Shown here one piece after another: positions 45,716 through 57,640 of a DNA stretch of 64,000 nucleotides (the stretch's first letter is position 1; each line of letters opens with the position of its first letter). The translations under genes were made by a program, and so were the position numbers. The notes under the pieces were generated by a model. It was given only the letters and a program-made list of their open reading frames with translations. It did no database searches and was not told the origin of the DNA. Source of the stretch: Viscum album (Eukaryota > Streptophyta > Magnoliopsida > Santalales > Viscaceae). The DNA lies in NCBI GenBank assembly GCA_963277665.1, contig CAUJRU010000139.1, positions 1,470,128-1,534,127 of the forward strand, given 5' to 3'.

Positions 45716-46289
45716 TTGGGTCGAGTTTACAATCTCATCCCAAATGATGTATTGTCTTTATTGTTACATTCTCATATTGTAAATTAAATGTTGTTTTCTC
45801 TTCTTTTTTTCTCTGTTTTCTAAACCCCAAAACCACAAAGTAGAACACTTAACCCAAAAATATCTTTCCTAAACCTTAATATCAAAATTCTAAACCCTAA
45901 ACCTTCAAACCTAAACCCTAACCAAAAAATCATAAACCTAAACCCTAAAACCTTACAAAAAATCCAAAAAAAAACTAGATATATTTTCTTAAAGAATGTA
46001 TCAATTAATAAAATTATTAAAAAGATATTTTTTTAATAAAATTATTTCACAACATAATTCTTTCCATATATTTTTTTATCTTCATTACTCTTGTTATCTT
46101 TATTTCATTCATAACTAAAAGACATGGGGAATTATATTTCTTTGGGTAAAAATAACATCATAAAACAATGTGAATAAACATGTCTTGTCTTGAATTATAC
46201 TATTCATAACATTATGTGGACCATAACGTTATATTTACATTTTATACTTATGTCTCATTTCATTTGTTTATATACAGATGGATGATACC
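45716..46289. other. Spacer between MULE transposase and plant-mobile-domain gene
   Basis: AT-rich, no gene. Contains a telomere-like patch at about 45880-45960. Confidence 0.6.
45880..45960. repeat. Degenerate telomere-like (CCCTAAA) patch
   Basis: AAACCCTAAA-type words recur (TCTAAACCCTAAACC, CCTAAACCCTAACC, CCTAAACCCTAAAACC) with spacers. Not a perfect array; could be A/C-rich low complexity. Confidence 0.5.
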
Positions 46290-48480
46290 ATACTACTCAC
46301 TCATCAGCATACCCAGATTTCCTAGGCCATGTTAAAGGGTGGTTCAGATTGATCAATCAGGGTGCGTTGAGTGCACCATTTTCATCACAGGGAGCCTTCA
46401 CATGCCATTAGACCATACTTGAATTTTGTTGTCTTCTATTTCCTTGCCGTATTAGATTTCACATTTGTAGAACATCACCTATTTTCTACCCTCGCCGAGA
46501 GGTGGAGACCAGAGACACAAACATTCCACCTGCCTGAGGGAGAGATGACCATAACCCTCCAGTATGTGGCAATGATTCTTGGTCTTCCTATCCAGGGGTG
46601 ACCCGTTATTGGACTCACTCGTGCATCTTGGCCAGACCATGCTCAATGCTTTTTAGGTGTTGATATTTTGTCTGACCGTAGGTCCACAGATGCAGCTTCT
46701 ATATATATGCCTTGGTTGGAGGCGTAGATTCACATTTATAGGATGATGATGATGTGAAAACTATCATGAATTATGCTCGTGCATATATATTATGGCACAT
46801 TGGCGGGACCATGCACATGATGTATCTACCCCTACTAGAGGACTTTGATCGGTCCGGGATGTACAGTAAGGGATCAGCCTTCTTGGAATACACGTATAGA
46901 GCATTATGCAGGCTATCCCACAGGGACCGCGTAGATCTCAAGAGATGCATCATCCTTATTCATATGTGGGAATGGGAGAGCATCACCGCATTCTGCCCTG
47001 ATCTTGCTGGTCTTCCGGTCGAGATCGAGGTGCTACATGACCCTCTGTGTAGACACTGGTATGTTCAGTCATTTCTATTGGTTTCTAATGCTACTATGAG
47101 TTATTTTATTTAATTTCTCATTATTTTTCACTATCGATGATGTATTTTACAGGTGGTGTCAACAACACAATTTCGACGTGGTTCCGAGATAGCATTTGGG
47201 TGTATATCGGCTCTATTTGGACTATCTCTTACCTAATCAGGTATGTATATAAAATCTATCACAGTCTAACATATTTAATAATATCATCAATTTTGGTTTT
47301 TAGTTAGGAGCTTTTTTGACAAAGTCGCATGTCATTTCAGATTTCATGGCTTCCATACTAGATTATTATGGACCAATTGCTACCATACTACACTATTGGG
47401 ATTGAGGATGCTATGGATGTAGTTCCCCTAATTCAATTCGATATTATTGAGTGGCAACAGCCTGATAGAGTCATGTGCCCATTTTGTTGTACTTAACCGA
47501 TTGCATTGCCATCGAGATAGATAGAGTGGCTTCATGGGAGGAAGATGATAGGGAGGTAGGATGAAGAATGTTCCCACTTTATCAACTGGTAGCATAGACA
47601 TGCAGAGTTTCATATTTAGGGTGTTCCTACGAATTGATTATTTCTTTCGGATTAGGTTGAGTTTGATACATGGTATAGATTGAAGTCTATATTGTATCTT
47701 ACCCAACCCAGCATAGAGATGCAGTTGATGGTAAGTCAATAAATTTACATTAGTTTGTTTATTGAACTATTTTCTAATTCAATTTGAATCTCTTTACAGG
47801 TTAGTAACACAGAGTAGCTTGTTCACATGAGTGATGAAGAGGAGGAGGGGGGCCTTTAGCCGGGCATCCGTCCATGCTGTAGTGCTAAAGGTGAGGGAAT
47901 ATTTTCATGTGCTTTCCAAGAGCATCTTCGCACGTCCGACCCAGAGATAGGAGGTTCCTGCCCTAGTGGAAAATATTTCAGCTGTTGTTGGTGTTGAGGA
48001 GACACAACCACAACGACATAGATAGTTTCATGCTACACGTGAGGCCACACATGTTCTACAGGAACAGGTTGGCCCTATAGTAGTCCAGGATCATCTGATT
48101 CATGATGTGCCTCAGGTGGCATGGGATCCGTCTTTCCTGAAAGGATATCTACAGTTCTCTCCATCCTAGGATCCAGATCCATCACAGCCTTGGGGTCTAG
48201 ATCCATCGCAGCCATGGGTTCCATATCCATCACAGTCTTTGGGTATAACTCTATCATAGGCTTGGTTCCCCACTATGATGATGTCAGGTCCTTCTACCAC
48301 CACAGTGGAAGAAGGATCCGGAGGGAAATTCGAGATGTAGTTGACAACTCCTCCCACTGACACACAGAGAGAGGATGTTCCAGTCGATGTTCCAGTGCTT
48401 GAGGATCAGCCCTATCCAGGTCATCAGACTCCACTGTGCACTCGACACGGATATCCTATTTGCAGACTACCATGTGGGAC
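46290..48480 (+). pseudogene. Plant mobile domain (MAIN/MAIL-like) gene, decayed
   Basis: Conserved blocks of the plant mobile domain: LAERWRPETQTFHLPEGEMT and LQYVAMILGLPIQG at 46482-46600, PVIG.TRASWP after a stop, ARAYILWHIGGTM and YLPLLEDFDRSGMYSKGSAF near 46780-46890, CRLSHRDRVD, then VVPLIQFDIIEWQQPDRVM near 47415-47470. Plausible GT..AG introns: 47059-47152, 47241-47340, 47731-47799. The tail (48120-48480) is Pro/Ser/Gln-rich with a DPSQPWG-like repeat. Stops and shifts break it. Host MAIN/MAIL1 proteins act in silencing and meristem maintenance; transposon-borne relatives travel with MULE transposases. It lies 575 bases after the transposase in the same direction, so it is likely the second gene of the same element. 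Confidence 0.78.
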
Positions 48481-48959
48481 AAAATCTCCTCGTTATAGAC
48501 ATAGACATTTATTATACATGTTCATTTACATGTTTTATGTATACTAAAATGAAAACACTATTATTACTATTATCTCTTCTTATATATTTATCCTATATTT
48601 CAGTTTTCATTTATAATTTAGGCACACTTTATATTTGAATGCTTTCAAAGTTTACTACTTGAAACATAGAAATAATTAGTAAATTTCAAGTAAAAAACTG
48701 TAAAAGATTAAAAAATATACAATATAAAAACAATGTAAACAAAATTTAAAAGATTTACTAATCATCTAAAAGGTTTTTGAAAATAAATATTTTCATAAGT
48801 AAAATAAAAAAATGATAATGAAATGAATGTAAGAAAGGTAACTCAGAAGTGTTATCGAAAAGAATGAATGTCAAGGAGGATCCTAAGCATCCTACTTGAC
48901 TTTGAAAGCCTATAAAATATAAACTATACGACCCATATAAATAAAAATTAAAAATTTAA
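48481..48959. other. AT-rich spacer before the 177-bp array
   Basis: No gene recognised. A half-motif ACTTGAAACAT (48660) foreshadows the array that follows. Confidence 0.6.
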
Positions 48960-51015
48960 CTACTTGTTGTATGTTTAATCAATGTTTTAAATTTCATTCA
49001 TATCGGTCTTATAGTTTATATTATATAGGCTAGCAAATGCATGTACTTGAAACATTTTTATGTTTCAAGTAGGTTAATTAGAAAGATTAGAAATTATTTT
49101 TCATCAACATTTTTAAATAAATTATTTTTATTTTCAATTTTTTATTATATTTATAACCAATTTTTAAAATTTCATTCATATCGGTCATATAGTTTTTATT
49201 ATATAGGCTAGAAAATACACGTACTTGAAACATTTTTAAGTTTCAAGTAGGTGGATTAAAAGATTATAAATTATTTTTCATCAACATTTTGAATGAAATT
49301 ATTTCTATTTTTGACTACTTGTTATATATTTAATAGATGTTTACAATTTCATTCATATCGGTCTTATAGTTTATATTATATAGGCTAGCAAATGGACATA
49401 CTTGAAACAGTTTTAAGTTTCAAGTAGGTGGATTAGAAAGCTTATAAATTATTTTTCATCAAAATTTTATGAGAAATTATTTTTATTTTCGACTACTTGT
49501 TAATTTTTAATAAATGTTTAAAATTTCATTCATATCGGTCTTATAGTTTATATTATATAGGATAGCAAAGGCACGCACTTCTAACATTTTTATGTTTCAA
49601 GTAGGTGGATTAGAAAGCTTATAAATTATTTTTCATCAACATTTTTTAAGAAATTATTTTTATTTTGAGTACTTGTTATATGTTTAATCATTTTTTAAAA
49701 TTTCATTCATATCAGTCTTATATTTTATATTATATAGGATAGAAAATGAAATTACTTGAAACATTTTTAAGTTTCAATTAGGTGGATTAGAAAGTTTATA
49801 AATTATTTTTTATCAATATTTTGTATGAATTTTTTTTATTTTTGACTACTTGTTATATGTTTAATAAATTTTTAAAATTTCATTCATATCGGTCTTATAG
49901 TTTATAATATATAGGCTAGAAAATTAACATACTTGAAACATATTTAGGTTTCAAGTAGGTGGATTAGAAAGCTTATAAATTATTTTTCATCAACATTTTT
50001 TAAGAAATTATTTTTGTTTTCAGTTATTTATTATATGTCTAACCAATGGATACAATTTCATTCATATCGGTCTTGCAGTTTATATTATATAGTCTAGAAA
50101 ATGCACATACATGAAACATTTTTAAGTTTCAAGTAGGTTGATTATAAAGCTTATAATTTTTTTTTCCATCATCATTTTTTTAAGAAATTATTTTTATTTT
50201 CAATTATTTATTATATTTCTAACCAATGTTTAAAATTTCATTCATATCGGTCTTATAGTATAGGCTAGAAAATGCACATAATTTAATATTTTTTAGGTTT
50301 CAAGTAGGTGGATTAGAATGCTTTTAAATTATTTTTCATCAAAAAATTTTAAGAAAATATTTTTGTTTTCAATTATTTATTATATGTCTAACAAATGTTT
50401 ACAATTTCATTCATATCGCTCTTATAGTTTATATTATATAGTCTAGAAAATTCACATACATGAAACATTTTTATGTATCAAGTAGGTGGATTATAAAGCT
50501 TATAAAAAAATTCATCAACATTTTTTAAGAAATTATTTTTATTTTCAATTATTTATTATGTGTCTAACCAATGTTTAAAATTTCATTCATATAGGTATTA
50601 TAGTTTATATTAAATGGTCTAGTAAATGCACGTACTTGAAACATTTTTAAGTTTCAAGTAGATGGATTAGAATTTTTATAAATTATTTCTCATCAACATT
50701 TTGTTAGAAATTCTTTTTATTTTTGACTACTTGTTATATTTTTAATAAATGTTTAAAATTTCTTTGATATCGGTCTTATAGATTATATTATATAGTCTAA
50801 AAGAGTAAAAAAATTGAAATATTTTTATGTTTCAAGTAGGTGGATTAGAAAGATAATAAATTATTTTTTATCAACATTTTTTTAAGAAATCATTTTTATT
50901 ATCAACTACTTATTTTATTTTTAATCAATGTTTAAAATTTCATTCATATCGGTCTTATAGTTTATATTTTATAGGTTATCAAAATCACGTACTTGAAAAA
51001 AAGATAAATTATGTT
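48960..51015. repeat. Tandem array, 177-base unit, 12 copies
   Basis: The landmark TTTCATTCATATCGG begins at 48992, 49170, 49347, 49524, 49701, 49878, 50056, 50236, 50405, 50581, 50759 (diverged) and 50938, so the spacing is 169-180, mostly 177-178. Every full unit also holds TACTTGAAAC - about 8 bases - GTTTCAAGTA, a 10-base inverted repeat, then GTGGATTAGAAAGC and TTATTTTTCATCAACATTTT. Copies are fairly diverged. Small frames in it are chance. Confidence 0.92.
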
Positions 51016-51026
51016 GAGACATTACA

Positions 51027-51051
51027 TTATATATATATATATATATATATA
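51027..51051. repeat. TA microsatellite after the array
   Basis: About 12 TA repeats at the right edge of the 177-base array. Confidence 0.85.
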
Positions 51052-51240
51052 ACCATACCAACATAATAATAAAACATTAAAATGTTAAATATATAAAAAA
51101 TGTAATTAAAATAGAAAAAAATAATTTTTTTTGGGAAAAGGCGACATCACCGAATCTTCCATTAAATTGTATTTAAAAAAAGAACCTAAGCTATTTAATT
51201 TTTTTCAGGAAGTGTAAAAAACACTGTAGAGAATTTTCAC
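51052..51240. other. AT-rich spacer with candidate MULE terminal repeat
   Basis: The reverse complement of about 51165-51235 resembles 41605-41690. If real, the MULE would span about 41.6-51.2 kb and hold transposase, plant-mobile-domain gene and array. Confidence 0.35.
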
Positions 51241-51329
51241 ATCAAACAAGAATCTTTTATTTGGAGGTGGAATTTTGATGCAATAAAAAATTAAAAAAAT
51301 TAAATGTTTGGTGTCATCTTCATCCCTGT

Positions 51330-51780
51330 GGGATGTCAGGTCACTTTCTCCAGCGTGCAACCTATCCAGGTAGTTCGGGTCTGTCGCTGCCCTTCCTCCC
51401 GTTCGGTCGAGGCCCGTCTGGACTCGCCTCACGCAGCTTGTTCGCAGTACCAGAGCGCGCCTCCTCCCCACTATCTATGATCCTAGTTTCCCACACCGAT
51501 CACATCCTCCGACCCTCCCCTGTCAGCCTTTGGATCGACCACCTCCTCTGGGAGCACCCGGTGCTTCCCTATCTGCATGGCGGGCCACATTCTCCTCGAT
51601 TGGGACCCCCCTCAGGTCCGATCTTAATCTTCCTATTGCAAATCTGGTCTCGCCACATAAGTCATATACCATCTAGATGATCCTTCCATCAACTTATGTC
51701 AGACCACCCGCGGTGCCGCATTCCAGATCCCACGCCTCCCGTCGTTCTTCACGCCCTGGTCAGCATGACCCCCCAGTTGC
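51330..51780 (+). other. GC-rich segment, left part, interrupted by copia G
   Basis: Base composition differs sharply from the surroundings: C-rich, full of CCTCC and CGTC words, Pro/Ser/Arg-rich in translation. It continues after copia G at 57332 (CATGGTACCCTCCTGACACA). All frames have stops. It could be the Pro-rich C-terminal coding tail of a plant-mobile-domain or gag-like gene, but no domain is recognised. The right border is exact because of the GTTGC target duplication (51776-51780). Confidence 0.5.
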
Positions 51781-52296
51781 TGTTATATATATTTTGTATA
51801 TTTTATTCAAAATATTTTGTTGTTATAATTTTTTTTTAAATTATAGTGTTTTTTCAAGTTTGAACCGATGTGTCTCTCACCATGATTTGTGTCTTTTCAT
51901 TTGAACCAATGCGTTCTTTGATCAAAATGGTGAGATTGAAGTAGTGTGCCCCTCACCAAGTGTTATCTTGTTTCAGTGGAACCAATGTGTTCTTTTGATC
52001 GAACCGGTGCAATTCGCACCATTTTAAATCTAAAAAAAATCTATAACGAGATTGCTTATCTTTTAAGTTAATTTAATCCAAGAAATTATCCAGAGTTCTC
52101 CCGACATCAGTGCAGTAGGGAAATCGGAAAATGGTGTTCGATTGTCCCCAAACCTTGGTGAAATCCTCGAGGGATACTTCCACCGAGAACCCTACACCAT
52201 CAACGTGGGGCTGGATCAAACCCTTTGGACAGTGAACCCAATTCACGCATCAAGGTTCTAACTGTCTTATCTTTCTGCCAACCTATTTTTCTAGCA
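51781..52296 (+). repeat. 5' LTR of copia G
   Basis: TGTTATATATATTTTGTATA to TTTTTCTAGCA. Visible differences from the 3' LTR are scattered, so the insertion is of moderate age. The sequence after it (ATCAAAAGGGTTTGAGAAGG) is not an initiator tRNA-Met site; the primer tRNA is unidentified. Confidence 0.92.
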
Positions 52297-52329
52297 ATCA
52301 AAAGGGTTTGAGAAGGCATAACCTCTAAG

Positions 52330-53204
52330 ATGGATTCCGAATCTCTGAAATTCATGAACCAAGATATGGTCAAACTTGACCGTTTCGATGGAAACCAACT
52401 TTTCCCGATGGCAAGACAAGATGAAATTTCTTCAGACAGTGTTGAAGATTTCATACATCCTGGAACTGAATCTTCCTCCCATACCCAATGATCCCATTTC
52501 AGAGGTTGACGATCCACCTGTTGACATGACTCATGTTGAGCACATTCGGGAAATGAGGAAGAAATTTGTAGATGATGAAGTCTTGTGTCGAGGACACATT
52601 CATAATACTTTGTCAAATCATCATTATGACTACTTATGCCAAATGAAGACCGCTCGAGAGAGTTGGGATGCACTCGAATTCAAGTATAAAGCAGAGGAAG
52701 AAGGTACCAATAAATTCTTTATTGCAAAGTATCTAAATTATAAGATGGTTGATAACAAGCCCGTGTTGGAGAAAATTCACGAGATTTAAGTTATAGAAAA
52801 TAAACTTCATTCCCTTAAGATAAATATACCAGAAATTTTTCAAGTGGGTGAAACTATTACTAAATTTCCTCCTATGTGGAAGGATTTCATTAAGTCACTT
52901 ATTAGGAAAATTGATGATATGTCCTTAGAGAAATTGCAAAAACTTATTCATATTGAAGAAGAATCCATGTTGAGAGACGTGGGTATGGATTCTCAATTTG
53001 AAACCAAGGTTAATATTATTGAGGGAAAGAAACAACAAAATTATTCCATACATGTCAAGAAGAAGATTCAACTATTTTAGAAGAAAGGAAATCCTTCCAA
53101 GAAGAAAGGAGATTGCTTCGTCTATGGAAAACCATGGCATTTTGAAAGGGAATGTCACAATCGAAAGAAAGTTGACAAACCCACTGCAAATATTCTAACT
53201 GAAT
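52330..53204 (+). pseudogene. gag: Copia G gag, frameshifted
   Basis: Starts MDSESLKFMNQDMVKLDRF and shifts frame near 52395, then runs NFSRWQDKMKFLQTVLKI and TARESWDALEFKYKAEEEG (UBN2-type gag) to a stop at 52789. It resumes IENKLHSLK, WKDFIKSLIRKIDDMSLEKL, HIEEESMLRD. The zinc knuckle near 53113 reads CFVYGKPWHFERECH: the second Cys is Tyr, which should weaken zinc binding. At least one frameshift and two stops (52787, 53080). Gag would form the particle shell. Confidence 0.85.
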
Positions 53205-56200
53205 AAAATCTATTCACTATGATATCTGAAGTCAACATGAACTTGATGAAGATGGGAGTGTGGCTAGATTCTGGAGCAACGGTGCATGTGTGCAAGGATC
53301 ATTCAATGTTTAAAACGTTTGATGATTGTACTATCGCGAAGTACATATTGGTAACAATGCACACATTAACGTTAATGGACAGGGAATCGTAGAGATTGAC
53401 TTTACTTCTGGGAACAAGTTGAACCTTCTCAATGTGTTGTAAGTTCCCGAAATTCAAAAGAACTTAGTTTTAGTTGACCTTTTGTGTAAAAATGGATTTC
53501 AGGTTTCATTTGAATCTGACAAGGTTATCTTGTCGAAGAGAGGAATGTCTGTGGAAAAAGGGTATTCAAATGATGGGATGTATCAACTGTCTATTAATAA
53601 TATGATTAAATATTCTTCTTATTTTATTGAATCTTCTAATTTTTGGCATGATCATTTATCACATGTTAACTTTAATTCATTAAAAGTAATGAAGAAGTTA
53701 AACTTGATTAATTTCGAAAAAGATTTTAATAAATGTGAAACATGTGTAGAATCTAAAATTGTTAAGAAGACTTTTCATAGTGTTGAAAGAAATTATAATA
53801 TATTAGATTTAGTGCATTATGATATTTGTGAATTAAATGGTTTGTTAACTCGTGGAGGGAAAAGATATTTTATTACTTTTGTTGATGACTGCAGTAGATA
53901 TTTACATATATATCTTCTTAAAACACTGGATGAAGCCTTTAATGTGTTTAAGAAGTATAAAGCGGAATTTGAAAACCAATTAGACAAAAAGATTAAAATA
54001 TTACTCTCTCATAGAGGTGGTGAATATTTTATGAATGAGTTTAATGAATTTTGTGACGAAAATAGTATAATTCACCAGAGAACTGCACCTTACACACCTC
54101 AGCAAAATGGCTTAGCTGAAAGAAAAATCACACTTTAGTAGAAATGGTGAATTTCATGATTAATAAATATAAGTTACCATTAAATTTATGGGGAGAAGCT
54201 TTATTGGATTCGTGTCATATTCATAATAGGATCATATCTATAAAATCTATGTTATCTCCTTATGAAATTTGGAAAGGAAGAAGAACTAATCTTTCTTATT
54301 TCAAAGTGTGTCGGTGTTTAGATTTTTATAGAGTTCTTGATCCTAAAATAAATAAAATTGGCCCTAGAGTAATTAAAGGTGTTTTTGTTGGATATGCAGA
54401 AAATAGCAAATCATATAGAATTATCGATTTAGGAGCAAATATGATTGTTGAATCAAGGGATGTAGAGTTTTTTTAAAATGTGTTTTGTAAAGATGATGTG
54501 GAGGAAGTGATTCCTCATATCTATATCTCATGTAATCCATATAGTTAAAATATAATAGTAGATAATTATGATGATTCTCAAGTTGAACCTAAATGGAGTA
54601 CAAGAATTAGGAAGGAGAAACATCTACCTCCAGATTTTATTTCTCCTGATTCCATAATTTTTCTTGTCGATGGAGATCAAAATTATCAACTTCTGAATAA
54701 GTATCCTATGGTTTTGACTATAGAATATGAAGCAAAGAACTATAAAGAGGCCATGCATTCTATAGATGTTGCTTTTTGTAAGGAAGAAATTAATGATGAA
54801 ATGGATTCTATTATAGGGAATAATACTTGGGTTGTTATGGATTTACTAAGAGGTTCAAAACCTATTGGTAGTAAATGGGTATTCAGAAAGAAATATGATT
54901 CCAATGGTAACATTCAAGATTTTAAAGGTAGATTGGTTGTTAAAGGTTTTAGGAAAAAATAAGGGATTGATTATTTTGATACATATGCCCCTATAGCACG
55001 AATTACTTCAATAAGGATATTATTTTCTTTAGCTTCAATTAATCATTTATATGTTCATGAAATGGATGTCAAAACTGCTTTTTTAAATGGAGAATTAAAT
55101 GAAGAGATTTACATGGAACAACCAAAAGGGTTTGTTTTACAAGGTTATGAAAACAAGGTATGTAAACTTGTTAAATCTCTTTATGGTCTTAAACAGGCTT
55201 CGAAACAATTTCATGAGAAATTAGATTCTATTATTTTATCTAATGGTTTTTCTCATAATAATTAGGATAAATGTGTTTATTAAAAGTTTACCAAAGAATA
55301 TGGAGTTATTGTGTCTTCATATGTGGATGATATGTTAATTTTTGGAACCATTATGATTTGTATAACTGAGACAAAGAATTACTTATCTTCTATGTTTAAA
55401 ATGAAGAATCTTGGAATAGTAGATACTATTCTAGGCATTAAAGTTAGAAAAAAAAGTGTGGGTTATTCTTTAAGTCAGTATCATTACATAGAAAAAATGT
55501 TAAATAAATTTGATCATCTGGGTTTCAAGGATGTCAATACTCCATTTGATTCTAGTGTTAAACTTTTTATAAATACGGGTAGAGCTGTATCACAACTTGA
55601 ATATGCTAGTGTAATTGGTTCATTGATGTATGAAATGCATTGCACTGGACCTGATATTGGTTTTGCGGTATGTAAAATGAGTATATATACTAGTAATACT
55701 AGTGTGGATCATTGGAGATGTATAACAAGAATTTTTGGATACTTAAGAAAGACCAAAGATTTATGTTTACACTATAATGATTATCCGGATGTATTAGAAG
55801 GATACACCGATGCAATTTGGATTACCAGTATTGGTGATAACCAATTCACCTCTGGATGGTTGTTTACTCTTGGAGGTTGTGCTGTTTCTTGGGAGAGCAA
55901 GAAACAAACATGTATTTCACATTCAACCATGGAGTCAGAGTTTATTGCCTTAGAAACATGTGGAAAGGAAGATGAACGGATTAGGAATCGATTATTAGAT
56001 ATTATATTGTGGCCTAGTTCGATGCCTCCTATCTCTATCAGTTGTGATAGTGAAGCAACATTTTCAAGGGAATACAGTTGCATGTACAATGGAAAGTCTA
56101 GACATATAAGTTTGAGACACGATTATGTGAGACAATTGTTACAATATGGTACCATAACAATTGTTTATGTGAGATCGTGTAAAAACCTTGCGGATCTGTT

Positions 56201-56270
56201 TAAAAAATCTTTGCCGAGAGAGGTTATTCGTGAAACTAATAAAGATATAGGGTTAAAGCCCATTGAATAA
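53205..56270 (+). pseudogene. pol: Copia G pol (protease, integrase, reverse transcriptase, RNase H), broken
   Basis: Domains in order. Protease: WLDSGATVHVCKD near 53265 (active DSG kept). Pre-integrase and integrase: FWHDHLSHVNFNSLKVM, CETCVESK, YFITFVDD near 53870; the second catalytic Asp is replaced, LLSHRGGEYF instead of SDRGGEY, near 54010; Glu in NGLAERK near 54118. C-terminal integrase 54144-54476. Reverse transcriptase: GSKWVFRKKYD, RLVVKGF, MDVKTAFLNGELNEEIYME near 55062, SLYGLKQASKQF, catalytic SYVDDMLIFG near 55317. RNase H: GYTDAIWI, SHSTMESEFIALE, ISCDSEAT, SRHISL. The frame is broken by stops at 54138, 54476, 54962 and 55265. The open final part (55311-56270) is 319 residues. 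Confidence 0.92.
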
Positions 56271-56816
56271 ATCATTTCAGTAATAGAAACCCGAAACATT
56301 CTTTAGGTAGATCCCAATCAAAGTGTTTAATGTGTAAAAACAAGTTATGAAGATGATTGTTGATATTGAAAAAAATAACCCCACTTTTTGGTGTCAATAT
56401 CATCCGTTATGAGAAGAGGTTGAGTTTTAAGCTCTTAACAAAATATTAAGACTCGATAAGTTATGTGCTATAATAATGGAAGCACATTGTAATATTTTTC
56501 CTATATAAACTTATAAGTGGTTCCGCTTCTTACAGGAGTTATTGGGTTTACTCCTTCGAGAGTTCAAGAAAAAGGATATAAGCACATGGCCTTAAAAGTG
56601 TTATTAAAATGAGATGTTGGATGAAAGTTCATTATATGTAGGATTTCTTCAGTTTATCATAGAGGTTAATAATTTTAATGTTACGAAAACCTATAAATCT
56701 GATAAAATTTGAGATATTGATACTAAGTAAAGGTTTAAATCGAAAGATACATTTATTATGTATAATGAATCACCTATGATCTGGAGAATTAATATTTGTG
56801 AATAAAAGTGGGAGAT
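56271..56816 (+). other. 3' untranslated part and polypurine tract of copia G
   Basis: Non-coding; it ends with AAAAGTGGGAGAT at 56804-56816 just before the LTR, the polypurine tract. Confidence 0.75.
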
Positions 56817-57331
56817 TGTTATATATATTTTGTATATTTTATTCAAAATATTTTGTTGTTATAATTTTATTTAAATGATAGTGTTTTCTCAAATTTGAAC
56901 TGATGTGTCTCTGACCAATAGTTGTGTCTTTTCAGTTGAACCAATGCGTTCCTTGATCGAAATGGTGAGATTGAGGCATTGTGTCCATTACCAAGAGGTA
57001 TCTTGTTTCGATCGAACCATTGTGTTATTTGATCTAACTGGTTCAATTCTAACCATTTCAAATCTATAAATAAGCTATGATGAGATCACTTATGTTTTAA
57101 TTTTATTAAATCCAAGAAATTCTCCAGAGTTCTCCCAACATCAGTGCAGCGGGGCAATCGGAAATTGGTGTTCGATTTTCCCCAAACCTTGGTGAAATCC
57201 TCGAGGGATACTTTCACTGAGAACCCTACACCATCAACATGGGGGTGGATCAAACCGTTTTGGACAGTGAACCCAATTCACGCATCAAGGTTCTAACCAT
57301 CTTCTCTTTCTACCAACCTATTTTTCTAGCA
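56817..57331 (+). repeat. 3' LTR of copia G
   Basis: Same limits as the 5' LTR; follows the polypurine tract and precedes the second GTTGC. Confidence 0.93.
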
Positions 57332-57640
57332 GTTGCCATGGTACCCTCCTGACACACCTCCACGGCCTATACTACATCCCCGATAATATAGAGACCAGAT
57401 CTAGTGAGATTCAACACCATCTGATCCAACTCAATTGTGTGCGGACTCCAAAGCATGAGGTAATCAATTCCATGGGCCCTTGATTGACTCAAGCAACCCA
57501 ATAATGGGCCGAGGTGGATGTTTCTGACTCGGAACTCATTAGGGTCTAGAAAATCCCTATACAGGTTTGTCTGACCTGGTATGGACCTGCATGGGATTGG
57601 GCCTACCCGCATTGACCCCGTACAGGGTTTCAGGACTGCG
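57332..57640 (+). other. GC-rich segment, right part
   Basis: Continuation of 51330-51780 after the target duplication; translates to WYPPDTPPRP across the join, then has stops. Ends where very AT-rich sequence starts. Function unknown. Confidence 0.45.

Larger units (their letters stand above)
51781..57331 (+). mobile_element. Copia G, nearly full-length (5551 bases)
   Basis: LTRs 51781-52296 and 56817-57331 (516 and 515 bases, both TGTTATATATATTTTG..TTCTAGCA), target duplication GTTGC at 51776-51780 and 57332-57336. Gag 52330-53200, protease to RNase H to 56270, polypurine tract at 56806-56816. The best preserved pol in the window, yet broken in several places. It sits in the GC-rich segment. 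Confidence 0.93.

Noticed and set aside
48960..51015. CRISPR array
   Set aside because: Units of 177 bases repeat in full with no unique spacers, and the context is plant transposons.
48960..51015. Functional centromere
   Set aside because: Only twelve diverged units; unit length alone proves nothing.
55781..56089. Minus-strand 102-residue frame
   Set aside because: Shadow of the RNase H coding region of copia G on the plus strand.
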